Assembly (NCBI GenBank): GCA_965202905.1
Contig: OZ241868.1
Coordinates: forward strand, 2,542,001-2,606,000
Origin: CAYFYS01 sp965202905
GTDB taxonomy: Bacteria; Pseudomonadota; Alphaproteobacteria; MPNO01
Direction of reading: 5' to 3'
DNA: 64,000 nucleotides
The translations under genes were made by a program, and so were the position numbers. Positions 52,928 through 61,572 of this stretch are shown here, one piece after another. The notes beneath the pieces were generated by a model, which was given only the letters and a program-made list of their open reading frames with translations, made no database searches and was not told the DNA's origin. Within the stretch, counting starts at the first letter, position 1; every line of letters starts with the position of its first letter.

Positions 52928-53476
52928 ATGTCGTCATCGGTTCCCCACGCGTTCCACGGAACAACGATCCTGTCCGTCCGCAAGGACGGACACGTGATCG
53001 TCGCCGGGGACGGGCAGGTCAGCTTCGGCAACACCGTGATGAAGGCCAACGCCCGCAAGGTGCGCCGGATCGGCGATGGCTCGGTGGTCGGCGGCTTCGC
53101 GGGGGCGACTGCGGACGCGTTCACCCTGTTCGAACGGCTCGAGGCCAAGCTCGAGCAGCATCCAGGCCAGCTCATGCGCGCCTGCGTGGAGCTCGCCAAG
53201 GACTGGCGCACGGACCGTTATTTGCGTCGGCTGGAGGCGATGATGGCGGTGGCCGACCGCGACATCTCGCTGATCCTGTCCGGTACCGGCGACGTGCTGG
53301 AGCCCGAGGACGGGCTGATCGGCATCGGCTCCGGCGGTCCCTACGCCCTGGCTGCCGCGCGCGCATTGATCGACGTGCCGGACATGGATGCCGAGACGGT
53401 CGCGCGCAAGGCGATGGAGATCGCCGCCGGGATCTGCATCTACACCAACGACAACGTCATAATCGAAGGCATCTGA
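52928..53476 (+). CDS. hslV: ATP-dependent protease HslUV, peptidase subunit
   Basis: 182 residues. N-terminal-nucleophile peptidase: after the short propeptide MSSSVPHAFHG the mature chain would begin at Thr12 (TTILSVRKDG). Further family marks: VIVAGDGQVSFGNTVMKANA, RKVRRIGDGSVVGGFAGATA, FTLFERLEAKLEQHPGQLMR and IGSGGPYALAAARAL. Followed after 6 bp by hslU. The IS5 element ends 160 bp upstream. Confidence 0.97.
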   Translation: MSSSVPHAFHGTTILSVRKDGHVIVAGDGQVSFGNTVMKANARKVRRIGDGSVVGGFAGATADAFTLFERLEAKLEQHPGQLMRACVELAKDWRTDRYLRRLEAMMAVADRDISLILSGTGDVLEPEDGLIGIGSGGPYALAAARALIDVPDMDAETVARKAMEIAAGICIYTNDNVIIEGI

Positions 53477-53482
53477 GCGGCT

Positions 53483-54793
53483 TTGACCAATTTCAGTCCG
53501 AGAGAGATCGTTTCCGAGCTCGACCGCTATATCGTCGGCCAGGATGCCGCCAAGCGGGCGGTCGCGATCGCGCTGCGCAACCGCTGGCGGCGCCAGCAAC
53601 TCGCCGAAGATCTGCGCGAGGAGGTGCTGCCCAAGAACATCCTGATGATCGGGCCGACCGGCGTCGGCAAGACCGAAATCGCCCGGCGGCTCGCCCGCCT
53701 CGCCCAAGCGCCCTTCCTCAAGGTCGAGGCGACCAAGTTCACCGAGGTCGGCTATGTCGGCCGCGATGTCGAGCAGATCATCCGCGACCTTGTCGAGGTC
53801 GCCATCCTCATGGTCCGCACCCGGATGCGCAAGGAGGTCGGGGCCAAGGCCGAGATCGCCGCCGAGGAGCGCGTGCTAGACGCCCTGGTCGGCGAGGGCG
53901 CCAGCGCCGACACCCGCCAGAAGTTCCGCAAAATGCTGCGCGACGGCCAACTCGACGACAAGGAGATCGAAGTCGAGGTGTCCGACAGCGGCGGCTCCTC
54001 GCTGCCGACCTTCGACATCCCCGGAATGCCGGGCGCGCAGATGGGCATGGTCAATCTGGGCGACATGCTGGGCAAGGCCTTCGGCGGCCGCACCAAGCCG
54101 CGCCGCATGACGGTGGGCGAGTCGCACGACATCCTGGTCGAGGAAGAGGCCGACAAGCTGCTCGACGAGGACGCCGTCGTGCGCGAGGCGATCGATTCGG
54201 TCGAGCAGAACGGGATCGTCTTTCTCGACGAGATCGACAAGATCTGCGCGCGCTCGGACCGCTACGGCGCCGACGTCAGCCGCGAGGGCGTCCAGCGCGA
54301 TTTGCTGCCGCTGATCGAGGGCACGACGGTCGCGACCAAGCACGGCGCGGTGAAGACCGACCATGTGCTGTTCATCGCCTCGGGCGCCTTCCATCTCGCC
54401 AAGCCCTCCGACCTGCTGCCCGAGCTGCAGGGCCGCCTGCCGATCCGGGTCGAACTCAAGGCGCTGACCGAGGAAGACTTCCGGCGCATCCTGACCGAGC
54501 CCGAGACCAGCCTGATCCGCCAATACGTCGCCCTGATGGGGACCGAAGACGTCACCCTCGATTTCGCCGACGAAGCGATCACCGAGATCGCCCATGTCGC
54601 GGCCGAGGTCAACCGCTCGGTCGAGAACATCGGCGCCCGCCGACTGCAAACCGTGATGGAGCGGCTGTTGGACGAGATCAGCTTCACCGCCACCGACCGC
54701 GCCGGCGAGGCGGTCACCATCGATGCCGCCTATGTCCGCGACAACGTCGCCGACCTCGCCAAGGACGCGGACCTGTCGAAATACATCCTTTAG
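53483..54793 (+). CDS. hslU: ATP-dependent protease HslUV, ATPase subunit
   Basis: 436 residues from a TTG start (MTNFSPREIVSELDRYIVGQ). Walker A GPTGVGKT (57-64), pore loop GYVG (90-93), Walker B GIVFLDEID (244-252), I-domain from about 110 to 240, and the C-terminal DLSKYIL tail that inserts into HslV. Unfolds substrates for the HslV dodecamer in the cytoplasm. The adjoining partner and normal length make the call secure. Confidence 0.97.
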   Translation: MTNFSPREIVSELDRYIVGQDAAKRAVAIALRNRWRRQQLAEDLREEVLPKNILMIGPTGVGKTEIARRLARLAQAPFLKVEATKFTEVGYVGRDVEQIIRDLVEVAILMVRTRMRKEVGAKAEIAAEERVLDALVGEGASADTRQKFRKMLRDGQLDDKEIEVEVSDSGGSSLPTFDIPGMPGAQMGMVNLGDMLGKAFGGRTKPRRMTVGESHDILVEEEADKLLDEDAVVREAIDSVEQNGIVFLDEIDKICARSDRYGADVSREGVQRDLLPLIEGTTVATKHGAVKTDHVLFIASGAFHLAKPSDLLPELQGRLPIRVELKALTEEDFRRILTEPETSLIRQYVALMGTEDVTLDFADEAITEIAHVAAEVNRSVENIGARRLQTVMERLLDEISFTATDRAGEAVTIDAAYVRDNVADLAKDADLSKYIL

Positions 54794-54840
54794 CCATTCG
54801 ACTGGCCGGCGCGGAGCGGGATGAGGCGAGGGAGCACGAT

Positions 54841-54867
54841 GCCCGTCGCCCCGGCCGCCGGACGGGC
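54841..54867 (+). terminator. Possible terminator hairpin after hslU
   Basis: GCCCGTC (54841-54847) pairs with GACGGGC (54861-54867) around a 13-nt loop, between convergent hslU and the cupin gene. There is no U tract, so it may be a Rho-assisted end or just an mRNA 3' stem. Confidence 0.3.
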
Positions 54868-54887
54868 AGCACCGCCGGGCGCCAGGG

Positions 54888-55421
54888 CTACGCCTGGCTT
54901 TCCGATTCGACCAGGTTGCCGGCCTCGTCGAGCTTGAGGCCGGTCCCCGCGGCGCGTTCAAGCACGCTTTCGGCCCAGTCGACCTTGCCCGAATCGGCGC
55001 CGCCGATGATCGCCATCAGGAAGGCGTGCTCGGCGCCGATGTTCTTGAAGCCGCGCATCACGCCGACCGGGACCGAGACCACGTCCCACGGCCCCAGGAT
55101 CACTTCATTCTCGCCCTCATCGCCCCAATAGACCGACCATTTGCCCGACATCGGGATGAACACCTCGACCGTCGGGTGGGAATGGAGCGCCGCGCCCTTG
55201 CCGGGCTCGGCCGCCGAATAGGTGAGGTTGAAGCCCTCGACAGCCGAGATCGCCGGCTTGAGAGTCGCATCCTCGGTCACGCCGGCGCCGATGACGTTGT
55301 AAATATCGCGCTCGTGGCCGGGCAGCCGGGTGTCGACGAAGGCCATGTGGCTCGGGGTCAGACCGTCGAACCTCGCAGTGCGGGACAGCATCTCCTCGCG
55401 GGAGACTTCACGGTTAGCCAT
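54888..55421 (-). CDS. Cupin-domain protein
   Basis: 177 residues. Single cupin barrel: GKGAALHSHPTVEVFIPMSG (about 74-93, with paired His and Glu metal ligands), WDVVSVPVGVMRGFKNIGAE (second motif) and HAFLMAIIGGADSGKVDWAE near the end. Likely a metal-dependent dioxygenase, isomerase or sensor of small molecules. It lies 32 bp downstream of an HsaA-like flavoprotein on the same strand and belongs to the catabolic run 54.9-59 kb. Confidence 0.8.
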   Translation of the reverse strand: MANREVSREEMLSRTARFDGLTPSHMAFVDTRLPGHERDIYNVIGAGVTEDATLKPAISAVEGFNLTYSAAEPGKGAALHSHPTVEVFIPMSGKWSVYWGDEGENEVILGPWDVVSVPVGVMRGFKNIGAEHAFLMAIIGGADSGKVDWAESVLERAAGTGLKLDEAGNLVESESQA

Positions 55422-55453
55422 CTGGGCATCCTCCCTGGCTGGACATGTTCGGA

Positions 55454-56641
55454 TCAGGCACGCGGATCGGACAGCGCGGCGCCGAACAGCGCCTTGCCGT
55501 AGTTCGCCGCCTGCGGGTCCCAGGCGGCGCCGACCTGGGACGAGGCGGCGTGAACGTCCCGCCACAGACGCGCGACCGCGCTGCCGGGCTCCATCGCGCG
55601 CATACCGGCCAGCGCGTAAAGTCGGTCGGTCGCCCTGAGGCAGAGCTGGACCGCATAGGCGTTGTTGCGCCGCCAGCGCATCCGGGTCTCCAGCCTGGCC
55701 ATCCGCCCGGCCTCGGTCATCGCCGTCGCCTCGGCGCAGTCGCGCAGCAGCAGCGCCCAGGCGGCATCGATCTCGGCGCCGGATTCGGCGATGCGGACCT
55801 GGACGGTCGGCTGGTCGGCGAGCTTCACGCCGCCGCGCGCGGCCAACCGGTCGCGCAGATCGGCGACCACCAGATCCATCACGCCACGGGCAAACCCGAT
55901 CGCGGGGCTGGAGAACGCGCGCCCGCCGATCCCCCAGAACGGCAGGCGGTAGATGGCGCCGGGGTTGATCTTGCTACCGGGCGTCTCGAAGGCCCGGTCG
56001 TCGCGGATGCGGTGGACGCGGTATTCCGGGATGAACGCCTCCTCGATGCGCAGCGAGCGGCTGCCGGTGCCGCGCAGGCCGGTCATGTCCCAGTCGTCGA
56101 TCACTTCGTATTCGGACTCGTGGATCATCGCGAAGACGTTGACCGGCGGGCCGTTATCGGGCTGCAGGAAAAGCTGGAGGTTGTTCCACCTCGCGAAGTC
56201 GATGCCGCTGGCGTAGCGCCAGATGCCCTTGACAACGAACCCGCCACCGACCTCTCGCACCTCCGCGGCCGGGTCGGGGAAGGACGAGGCGGCCTGGGCC
56301 TCCTCGTCGTCGCCCCACAGTTCTTCCTGCGCGCGCGGGTCTTTGCGGCCGTTGAGCCAAGCCTGCATGACCAGGTTGGTGTAGACCCAGGTGCTGGAGC
56401 CGCAGCCGCGACCGAGCTCGGCGGCGACATCGATCATGGTCTCGAGGTCGAGCTCCAGCCCGCCGAACCGCGCGGGCTGGAGGATCTTGTAGAACCCGGC
56501 ATCGTGAAAGGCCCGGTGGGTCTCCTGCGGGATCGTGCGGATCTCGTCGCACGCCGCGGCGCGCTCGCGCAGAACGGGGACCATCTCTCGCGCCCGTTCG
56601 ACAAGCGCGCCACGCAGGTCGTTCGCAATCACGCCGTCCAC
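55454..56641 (-). CDS. Acyl-CoA dehydrogenase-fold flavin monooxygenase (HsaA/DszC-like)
   Basis: 395 residues. It starts MDGVIANDLRGALVERAREM. GFYKILQPARFGGLELDLET, GRGCGSSTWVYTNLVMQAWL, GGGFVVKGIWRYASGIDFAR and DWDMTGLRGTGSRSLRIEEA are typical of the oxygenase branch of the acyl-CoA dehydrogenase superfamily. The acyl-CoA dehydrogenase catalytic Glu motif YEGT is absent, so hydroxylation by FADH2/FMNH2 is more likely than dehydrogenation. Needs a flavin reductase from elsewhere. Neighbours: HisD/HpsN-like dehydrogenase upstream and a cupin downstream. Confidence 0.82.
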   Translation of the reverse strand: MDGVIANDLRGALVERAREMVPVLRERAAACDEIRTIPQETHRAFHDAGFYKILQPARFGGLELDLETMIDVAAELGRGCGSSTWVYTNLVMQAWLNGRKDPRAQEELWGDDEEAQAASSFPDPAAEVREVGGGFVVKGIWRYASGIDFARWNNLQLFLQPDNGPPVNVFAMIHESEYEVIDDWDMTGLRGTGSRSLRIEEAFIPEYRVHRIRDDRAFETPGSKINPGAIYRLPFWGIGGRAFSSPAIGFARGVMDLVVADLRDRLAARGGVKLADQPTVQVRIAESGAEIDAAWALLLRDCAEATAMTEAGRMARLETRMRWRRNNAYAVQLCLRATDRLYALAGMRAMEPGSAVARLWRDVHAASSQVGAAWDPQAANYGKALFGAALSDPRA

Positions 56642-56656
56642 GCCAGCCGCTCCGCC

Positions 56657-57958
56657 CTAACGGTCCGCGCCGAGCCCGATATTGCGCCCGCCGTAGCGGC
56701 GCAGCCGGAGATCGGCCTGTTCCTTATGGCCCCAGAACTTCTCGATCGCGCACAGTCTGGAGCAGTAATCGCCGATCTCCACGCTCGCGGCTTCGGTGCA
56801 CTCCTGATACGTCACCGTCTTCAGGAATTTGCCGACCCACAGCCCGCCAGTGTAGCGCGCGGCCCCCATGGTGGGCAGGGTGTGGTTGGTCCCGATCACC
56901 TTGTCGCCGTAGGAAACGTTGGTCTCGGGTCCGAGGAACATCGAGCCGTAGTTGCGCATGCGCTCCAGGAACCAGCGCGGCTCGCGGGTCAGGATCTCGA
57001 CGTGCTCGCAGGCAACCGCGTCGGCCTCTGCGACCGCTTCTTCATCGTTCTCGACCAGGACGATCCGGCCGAAATCGCGCCACGCGGAGCCGGCGATTTC
57101 GGCGGTCGGCAGGACGGCGAGCTGGCGGGCGATCTCCGCCGGCAGGGCCTCGGCAAGCCCGGCATCGGTGGTGACCAGGGTCGCCGGCGAGGTCGGGCCG
57201 TGCTCAGCCTGGCCGAGCAGGTCGGTCGCCACCATCTCGGCGTCGGCGGTCTCGTCGGCGACCACCAGGATCTCGGTCGGGCCGGCGAACAGGTCGATGC
57301 CGACCTTGCCGAAGAGCCGGCGCTTGGCCTCGGCGACATAGGCGTTGCCGGGTCCGACCAGCATGTCGACCGGCGCGATGGTCTCGGTGCCCAGCGCCAT
57401 CGCGCCGACCGCCTGGACGCCGCCGACGATGTAGATCTCATCGGCCCCGCCCAAGGCCATCGCGGCGACGGTCTCGGGATGGGGCTTCCGGTCGGTCGGT
57501 GGCGTGCAGGCGACGACGCGCCCGACGCCGGCGACCTTGGCGGTGACCACGCTCATATGGGCGGACGCCACCATCGGATAGCGCCCGCCGGGAACGTAGC
57601 AGCCGACGCTGCCGACCGGGATGTTGCGGTGGCCGAGCGTGACGCCGGGGATGGTCTCGACCTCGACATCGGTGAGCGCCGCGCGCTGGATTCGGGCGAA
57701 GTTGCGGATCTGGGCCTGGGCAAACGCGATGTCGGCGATGGTCTCCTCGGGGACCCGGGCCACCAGATCCTCGATCTCCGCCGCGCTCAGGCGGAAGGAT
57801 TCCGGCGACCACGCGTCGAATTTTTCGGACAGCGCGCGGACGGCCTCATCGCCGCGCGCCTCGATATCGCCGAGGATCTCCTCGACCGTCCTGCGGACCT
57901 GGTCCTCGGCGGAGCGCGTTTCTTCCGCGGCCTTGCGCTGCTTGAGGATCTTCGCCAT
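56657..57958 (-). CDS. Histidinol dehydrogenase-family enzyme, HpsN-like
   Basis: 433 residues, HisD fold with NAD and Zn: NIPVGSVGCYVPGGRYPMVA, VDMLVGPGNAYVAEAKRRLF, GIDLFAGPTEILVVADETAD, LLGQAEHGPTSPATLVTTD (Zn-binding Q and H) and GTNHTLPTMGAARYTGGLWV. The ending TYQECTEAASVEIGDYCSRL resembles sulfopropanediol 3-dehydrogenase (HpsN) and related catabolic members rather than biosynthetic HisD. It is far from the his block and sits with a cyclase and an HsaA-like gene, supporting a catabolic diol or alcohol substrate. HpsN identity itself is an inference. Confidence 0.78.
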   Translation of the reverse strand: MAKILKQRKAAEETRSAEDQVRRTVEEILGDIEARGDEAVRALSEKFDAWSPESFRLSAAEIEDLVARVPEETIADIAFAQAQIRNFARIQRAALTDVEVETIPGVTLGHRNIPVGSVGCYVPGGRYPMVASAHMSVVTAKVAGVGRVVACTPPTDRKPHPETVAAMALGGADEIYIVGGVQAVGAMALGTETIAPVDMLVGPGNAYVAEAKRRLFGKVGIDLFAGPTEILVVADETADAEMVATDLLGQAEHGPTSPATLVTTDAGLAEALPAEIARQLAVLPTAEIAGSAWRDFGRIVLVENDEEAVAEADAVACEHVEILTREPRWFLERMRNYGSMFLGPETNVSYGDKVIGTNHTLPTMGAARYTGGLWVGKFLKTVTYQECTEAASVEIGDYCSRLCAIEKFWGHKEQADLRLRRYGGRNIGLGADR

Positions 57959-57964
57959 CGCCGC

Positions 57965-58933
57965 TTACTTCACGGCGATCGGGTTGAGCGGCGAGCCCAC
58001 CGCCTTGGTGATCGGCAAGGGCGGCGCGCAGAAGAAGAACTCGTGGACCCCGTCCCCGGCGCAGTCATCGGCGAGCTCCTCCAGGAAGAAGATCTCACCC
58101 ATGGTGATGCCGATCATCGGGATCACCACCCAGTGCCAGGGCTGGCTCGCCTGGGCGGTCTCGTTGGGGCGGACCTCGCAGCCCCAGGTGTCGGTGCAGA
58201 TCGCCGCGATCTCCTTTACATGAATCCAGTCGGCGGTCTCGAAGGCGAGCCCGGGTGCATCACCGCCGGCATAGCCGCCCCACTCGCCTTCGCGCAGGCA
58301 CGCGCCCATGTGGCCGGTACGCACGATCACGAAATCGCCGCGGCGCACCTCCACCCCCTGCGCCGCCGCAATGGCGTCCAGGTCGTCATTGGTGATCGCA
58401 GTGCCGTCCTCGAAACGCTCAACGCCGAAATGGCGCGCGGCATCGAGCAGCACGCCGCGGCCGACCATCTTGTCCTTGACCTTCTCGATGCCGTTCTTCC
58501 GGGCGCCGTCGGAATCGACCAGCCTGGCGTCATAGCCGTTCCACATCTTGTCGTCGTAGAAGATATGGCCCAGCGCGTCCCACTGAGTGCCGCACTGCAG
58601 CGGCAGCGAAACCATATCGTCGGCAAACCGCAGCCCGCCTTCGTCCTGGTTGCCGGATACCGCATCGGTGCCGGTCGCGAGCATCGTGTGGATCGGGTTG
58701 AACCGGTTGCCCCACAAGCCCTTCTGCGGGCCGTCGCGATCGAAGTTGAGCGCCAGCGAGAACACCTTGCCCTTGCGGATCAACCCGGCCGCGGCGACGA
58801 TCGTCTCGGGCGTGATGTAGTTCAGTGTCCCGGCCTCGTCGTCCGGCCCCCACTTGCCCCAGTTCTTGCAGCGCTCCGCAGTCTCGCGGAGGATGGTCAT
58901 GTCAAGCTTGCCCTGATCGTGACGGCGCGGCAT
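57965..58933 (-). CDS. Cyclase-family amidohydrolase (kynurenine formamidase-like fold)
   Basis: 322 residues. Belongs to the metal-dependent cyclase superfamily: GKWGPDDEAGTLNYITPETI, LPLQCGTQWDALGHIFYDD (the HxGTHxDxPxH-type metal site in the QCGTQWDALGH form), GRGVLLDAARHFGVERFED, RRGDFVIVRTGHM and DAPGLAFETADWIHVKEIAA. The start ATG follows AGGGGGATGAG. It lies 6 bp upstream of the HisD-like gene and is divergent from an SDR. Probably opens a lactone or amide in the same pathway. Confidence 0.87.
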   Translation of the reverse strand: MPRRHDQGKLDMTILRETAERCKNWGKWGPDDEAGTLNYITPETIVAAAGLIRKGKVFSLALNFDRDGPQKGLWGNRFNPIHTMLATGTDAVSGNQDEGGLRFADDMVSLPLQCGTQWDALGHIFYDDKMWNGYDARLVDSDGARKNGIEKVKDKMVGRGVLLDAARHFGVERFEDGTAITNDDLDAIAAAQGVEVRRGDFVIVRTGHMGACLREGEWGGYAGGDAPGLAFETADWIHVKEIAAICTDTWGCEVRPNETAQASQPWHWVVIPMIGITMGEIFFLEELADDCAGDGVHEFFFCAPPLPITKAVGSPLNPIAVK

Positions 58934-59025
58934 CTCATCCCCCTTTGTGCAGATCAAGGCCGATTACGGGCGATCGACAAGGTGGTGTCAACAATTCGCG
59001 CCGGCACGCCGGGCGGAAGGAGCCC

Positions 59026-59805
59026 ATGAGCACCCAGAGGACCGAAACTCCGAAGACCCCATCGATGCGGCTCGACGGGCTGAGCGCGGTGGTGACCGGC
59101 GCCGGCCGGGGGCTCGGCCGCGCATCGTCGCTGGCGCTGGCCGGGGCCGGCGCCGATCTCGTTCTGATCAGCCGCACACAGGCCGATCTCGACGAGGTTG
59201 CCGCGCGAATCGGCGAATTGGGCGGCGGCGCCCAAAGCATCGTCTGCGACATCACCGATTCAGCGGCCCTGGAAGCGGCGCTCGCGGCGCCCGCGCGCAT
59301 CGACATCCTGGTCAACAACGCCGGCGCCAACGCGCCCGGGCCGTTCGTCGAGGTGAGCGAGGCCCGCTACAACACGATCATGGACCTCAATGTCAAGGCG
59401 CTGTTCATGGCGAGCCAAGCCGCGGCGCGGCGGATGATCGAGGCCGGGCGCGGCGGGGCGATCATCAACATGTCCTCCCAAATGGGTCATGTCGGCGCCC
59501 CGAACCGGACGATCTACTGCGCCTCCAAGCACGCGGTAGAGGGGCTGACCAAGGCGATGGCGGTCGAGCTCGCGCCGCACAGGATCCGGGTCAACTCGAT
59601 CGGCCCCACCTTCATCCTGACCCCGATGACCCGGCCCTTCTTCGAGGACCGGACCTTTCGCGAGGACACGCTGTCACGGATTCCTCTGGGCGTGCTCGGC
59701 GAGCCGCAGGACGTGATGGGCGCGGTGGTCTTCCTCGCCTCGCCCGCGGCCGCGCTGATCACCGGCACGGCGCTCACCGTCGACGGCGGCTGGACGGCTT
59801 GGTAG
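59026..59805 (+). CDS. Short-chain dehydrogenase/reductase
   Basis: 259 residues, classical SDR: TGAGRGLG (24-31), Arg50 after beta2 (SRTQAD) suggesting NADP(H), NNAG (97-100), Ser150/151, Tyr164 and Lys168 (YCASK), and GTALTVDGGW at the end. Strong GGAAGGAG before the ATG. Divergent from the cyclase gene, about 90 bp between starts; converges on the GST gene with 4 bp between stops. Substrate unknown. Confidence 0.9.
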   Translation: MSTQRTETPKTPSMRLDGLSAVVTGAGRGLGRASSLALAGAGADLVLISRTQADLDEVAARIGELGGGAQSIVCDITDSAALEAALAAPARIDILVNNAGANAPGPFVEVSEARYNTIMDLNVKALFMASQAAARRMIEAGRGGAIINMSSQMGHVGAPNRTIYCASKHAVEGLTKAMAVELAPHRIRVNSIGPTFILTPMTRPFFEDRTFREDTLSRIPLGVLGEPQDVMGAVVFLASPAAALITGTALTVDGGWTAW

Positions 59806-59809
59806 CGCG

Positions 59810-60508
59810 TCAGCGCGGCGTGGACTGAGGCGCGCCGAACAGGATCCGGCGCGCCTCGGGGGTGAGTTCGCGCTGGCCGCGACGCCCGGCCAGAAGCTGC
59901 ATGCCGCGCCCGACCGCGGGGCGTTCGCGGATCTCCTCGAACCAGCGCCGAAGCGACGGGAAATTCGCCAGATCCTGGCCCTGGCGGCGGTGCGGGCGGA
60001 TCCAGGGCCAGCAGGCGATATCGGCGATCGAATAGAACGCGCCGGCGAGATATCGGCTGGCGCCGAGCCGTGTGTCCATGACCCGGTAGAGCCGTCCGAC
60101 CTCGTCGGTATACCGCGCGATGCCGTAAGGCACGGTCTGGCCGCCCATCTTCTGGCGGAAGTGGTGGGCTTGGCCGCATATCGGGCCGAGCCCGCCCATC
60201 TGGAACATCAGCCATTCCACAACGCGGTAGCGGCGCTGCCCGCTTCCGGGCATGAACCGGCCGGTCTTCTCGGCGAGGTATTGCAGGATCGCGCCCGATT
60301 CGAACAGCGGCATCGGCGCGCCGTCCGGGCCATCGTCATCTACGATCGCGGGGATCCGGTTGTTCGGCGCAATCTCCAGGAACTCGGGCCGGAACTGCTC
60401 GCCCTCGTTGATGTCCACCGCCACGACCCCGTAGGTCAGGCCGCATTCCTCCAGCATGATCGAGACCTTCTGGCCGTTGGGCGTCGGCCAGGCATAGAGC
60501 GTGATCAT
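59810..60508 (-). CDS. Glutathione S-transferase (YfcG/Nu-like)
   Basis: 232 residues. The thioredoxin-like N-terminal domain begins MITLYAWPTPNGQKVSIMLE, with TPNGQK in the position that binds glutathione in Nu-class enzymes; NNRIPAIVDDDG and LFESGAILQYLAEKTGRFMP follow. The all-helical C-terminal domain has YTDEVGRLYRVMDTRL and YSIADIACWPWI. ATG overlaps the stop of the TtuC-like gene by 4 bp (ATGA), so it is the last gene of a coupled three-gene operon. Confidence 0.92.
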   Translation of the reverse strand: MITLYAWPTPNGQKVSIMLEECGLTYGVVAVDINEGEQFRPEFLEIAPNNRIPAIVDDDGPDGAPMPLFESGAILQYLAEKTGRFMPGSGQRRYRVVEWLMFQMGGLGPICGQAHHFRQKMGGQTVPYGIARYTDEVGRLYRVMDTRLGASRYLAGAFYSIADIACWPWIRPHRRQGQDLANFPSLRRWFEEIRERPAVGRGMQLLAGRRGQRELTPEARRILFGAPQSTPR

Positions 60509-61572
60509 CCGGCGCGGACGGCCTCGGCCAAAGCGCGGCCGACATCCTCGGTCCCGGCGGCGCCGCCGAGGTCTGCGGTCTTCGGCCCGTCGCCAGCCAG
60601 GAGCGCGGCGATCGCATCGACGATCGCGGCCTCGGCGTCCGGGTGGCCGAGATGGCCCAGCATCATCGCGCCCGACCAGATCTGGGCGATCGGGTTGGCG
60701 ATTTTTTTGCCGTAGATGTCGGGCGCCGAGCCGTGAACGGGCTCGAACATCGAGGGGTGGTCGCGCTCGGGGTTGATGTTGCCCGAGGCCGCGAGGCCGA
60801 TCGAGCCGGCGACTGCGGGGCCAAGATCCGACAGGATATCGCCGAACAGGTTCGAGCCGACAACGACATCGAACCAGTCCGGATGGGCGACGAAGTGGGC
60901 GGCCAGGATGTCGATGTGGTACCGGTCGGTCTCGATGCCCGGAAACTCGGCCGCGATCGCCGCGAACCGCTCGTCCCAGTAGGGCATCGAGTGGATGATC
61001 CCGTTCGACTTGGTGGCCGAGGTGACCTTGCGCGCCGGCCTGGTCTCGGCCAGGCGAAAGGCAAAGCGCATGATGCGGTCGCAGCCCCGCCGGGTGAACA
61101 CCGACTGCTGGACGGCAAGCTCGTTCTCGGTGCCGGGATAGAGCCGGCCGCCGATCTGGGCGTACTCGCCCTCGACGTTCTCGCGCACGATCATCATGTC
61201 GATGTCTTCGGGTCGGCGGTCGGCCAAAGGCGAGCGCACGCCCTCGAAGAGCTTCGCCGGGCGCAGGTTGACGTACTGGTCGAACCGGCGGCGGATCGGG
61301 ATCAGCATGTCCCACAGCGAGACGTGATCAGGCACGCCCGGCATACCGACGGCGCCCAGGAAGATCGCGTCGAACCCGGCGAGTCGGTCGAGCCCGTCCA
61401 CCGGCATGATCCGGCCGGTCTCGGGGTAGCGCGCGCAGTCCCAGTCGAACTCGGACCAAGCCAAATCGATGCGGAACCGCGCGGCGGCGGCCTCCAGCAC
61501 GCGCAGACCTTCCGGGACGACCTCCTTGCCGATGCCGTCACCCGGGATGACGGCGATGCGGTGGGCGCTCAT
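60505..61572 (-). CDS. Tartrate/isopropylmalate dehydrogenase-family enzyme (TtuC-like)
   Basis: 355 residues, beta-decarboxylating dehydrogenase fold: IAVIPGDGIGKEVVPEGLRV, LGAVGMPGVPDHVSLWDMLI, VRENVEGEYAQIGGRLYPGT, SATKSNGIIHSMPYWDERF (catalytic Lys), VVGSNLFGDILSDLGPAVAG (Asp metal ligands) and EPVHGSAPDIYGKKIANPIA. The DVSLWDMLIPIRR region matches tartrate dehydrogenase/decarboxylase and D-malate dehydrogenase rather than LeuB. Both ends overlap neighbours by ATGA, which couples it to UbiD upstream and GST downstream. Substrate likely tartrate, D-malate or a similar 2-hydroxyacid. Confidence 0.88.
   Translation of the reverse strand: MSAHRIAVIPGDGIGKEVVPEGLRVLEAAAARFRIDLAWSEFDWDCARYPETGRIMPVDGLDRLAGFDAIFLGAVGMPGVPDHVSLWDMLIPIRRRFDQYVNLRPAKLFEGVRSPLADRRPEDIDMMIVRENVEGEYAQIGGRLYPGTENELAVQQSVFTRRGCDRIMRFAFRLAETRPARKVTSATKSNGIIHSMPYWDERFAAIAAEFPGIETDRYHIDILAAHFVAHPDWFDVVVGSNLFGDILSDLGPAVAGSIGLAASGNINPERDHPSMFEPVHGSAPDIYGKKIANPIAQIWSGAMMLGHLGHPDAEAAIVDAIAALLAGDGPKTADLGGAAGTEDVGRALAEAVRAG

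Noticed and set aside
56657..57958. Biosynthetic histidinol dehydrogenase (hisD)
   Set aside because: It is not in the his block, its C-terminal region resembles HpsN-type members, and its neighbours are catabolic. Kept as HisD-family only.
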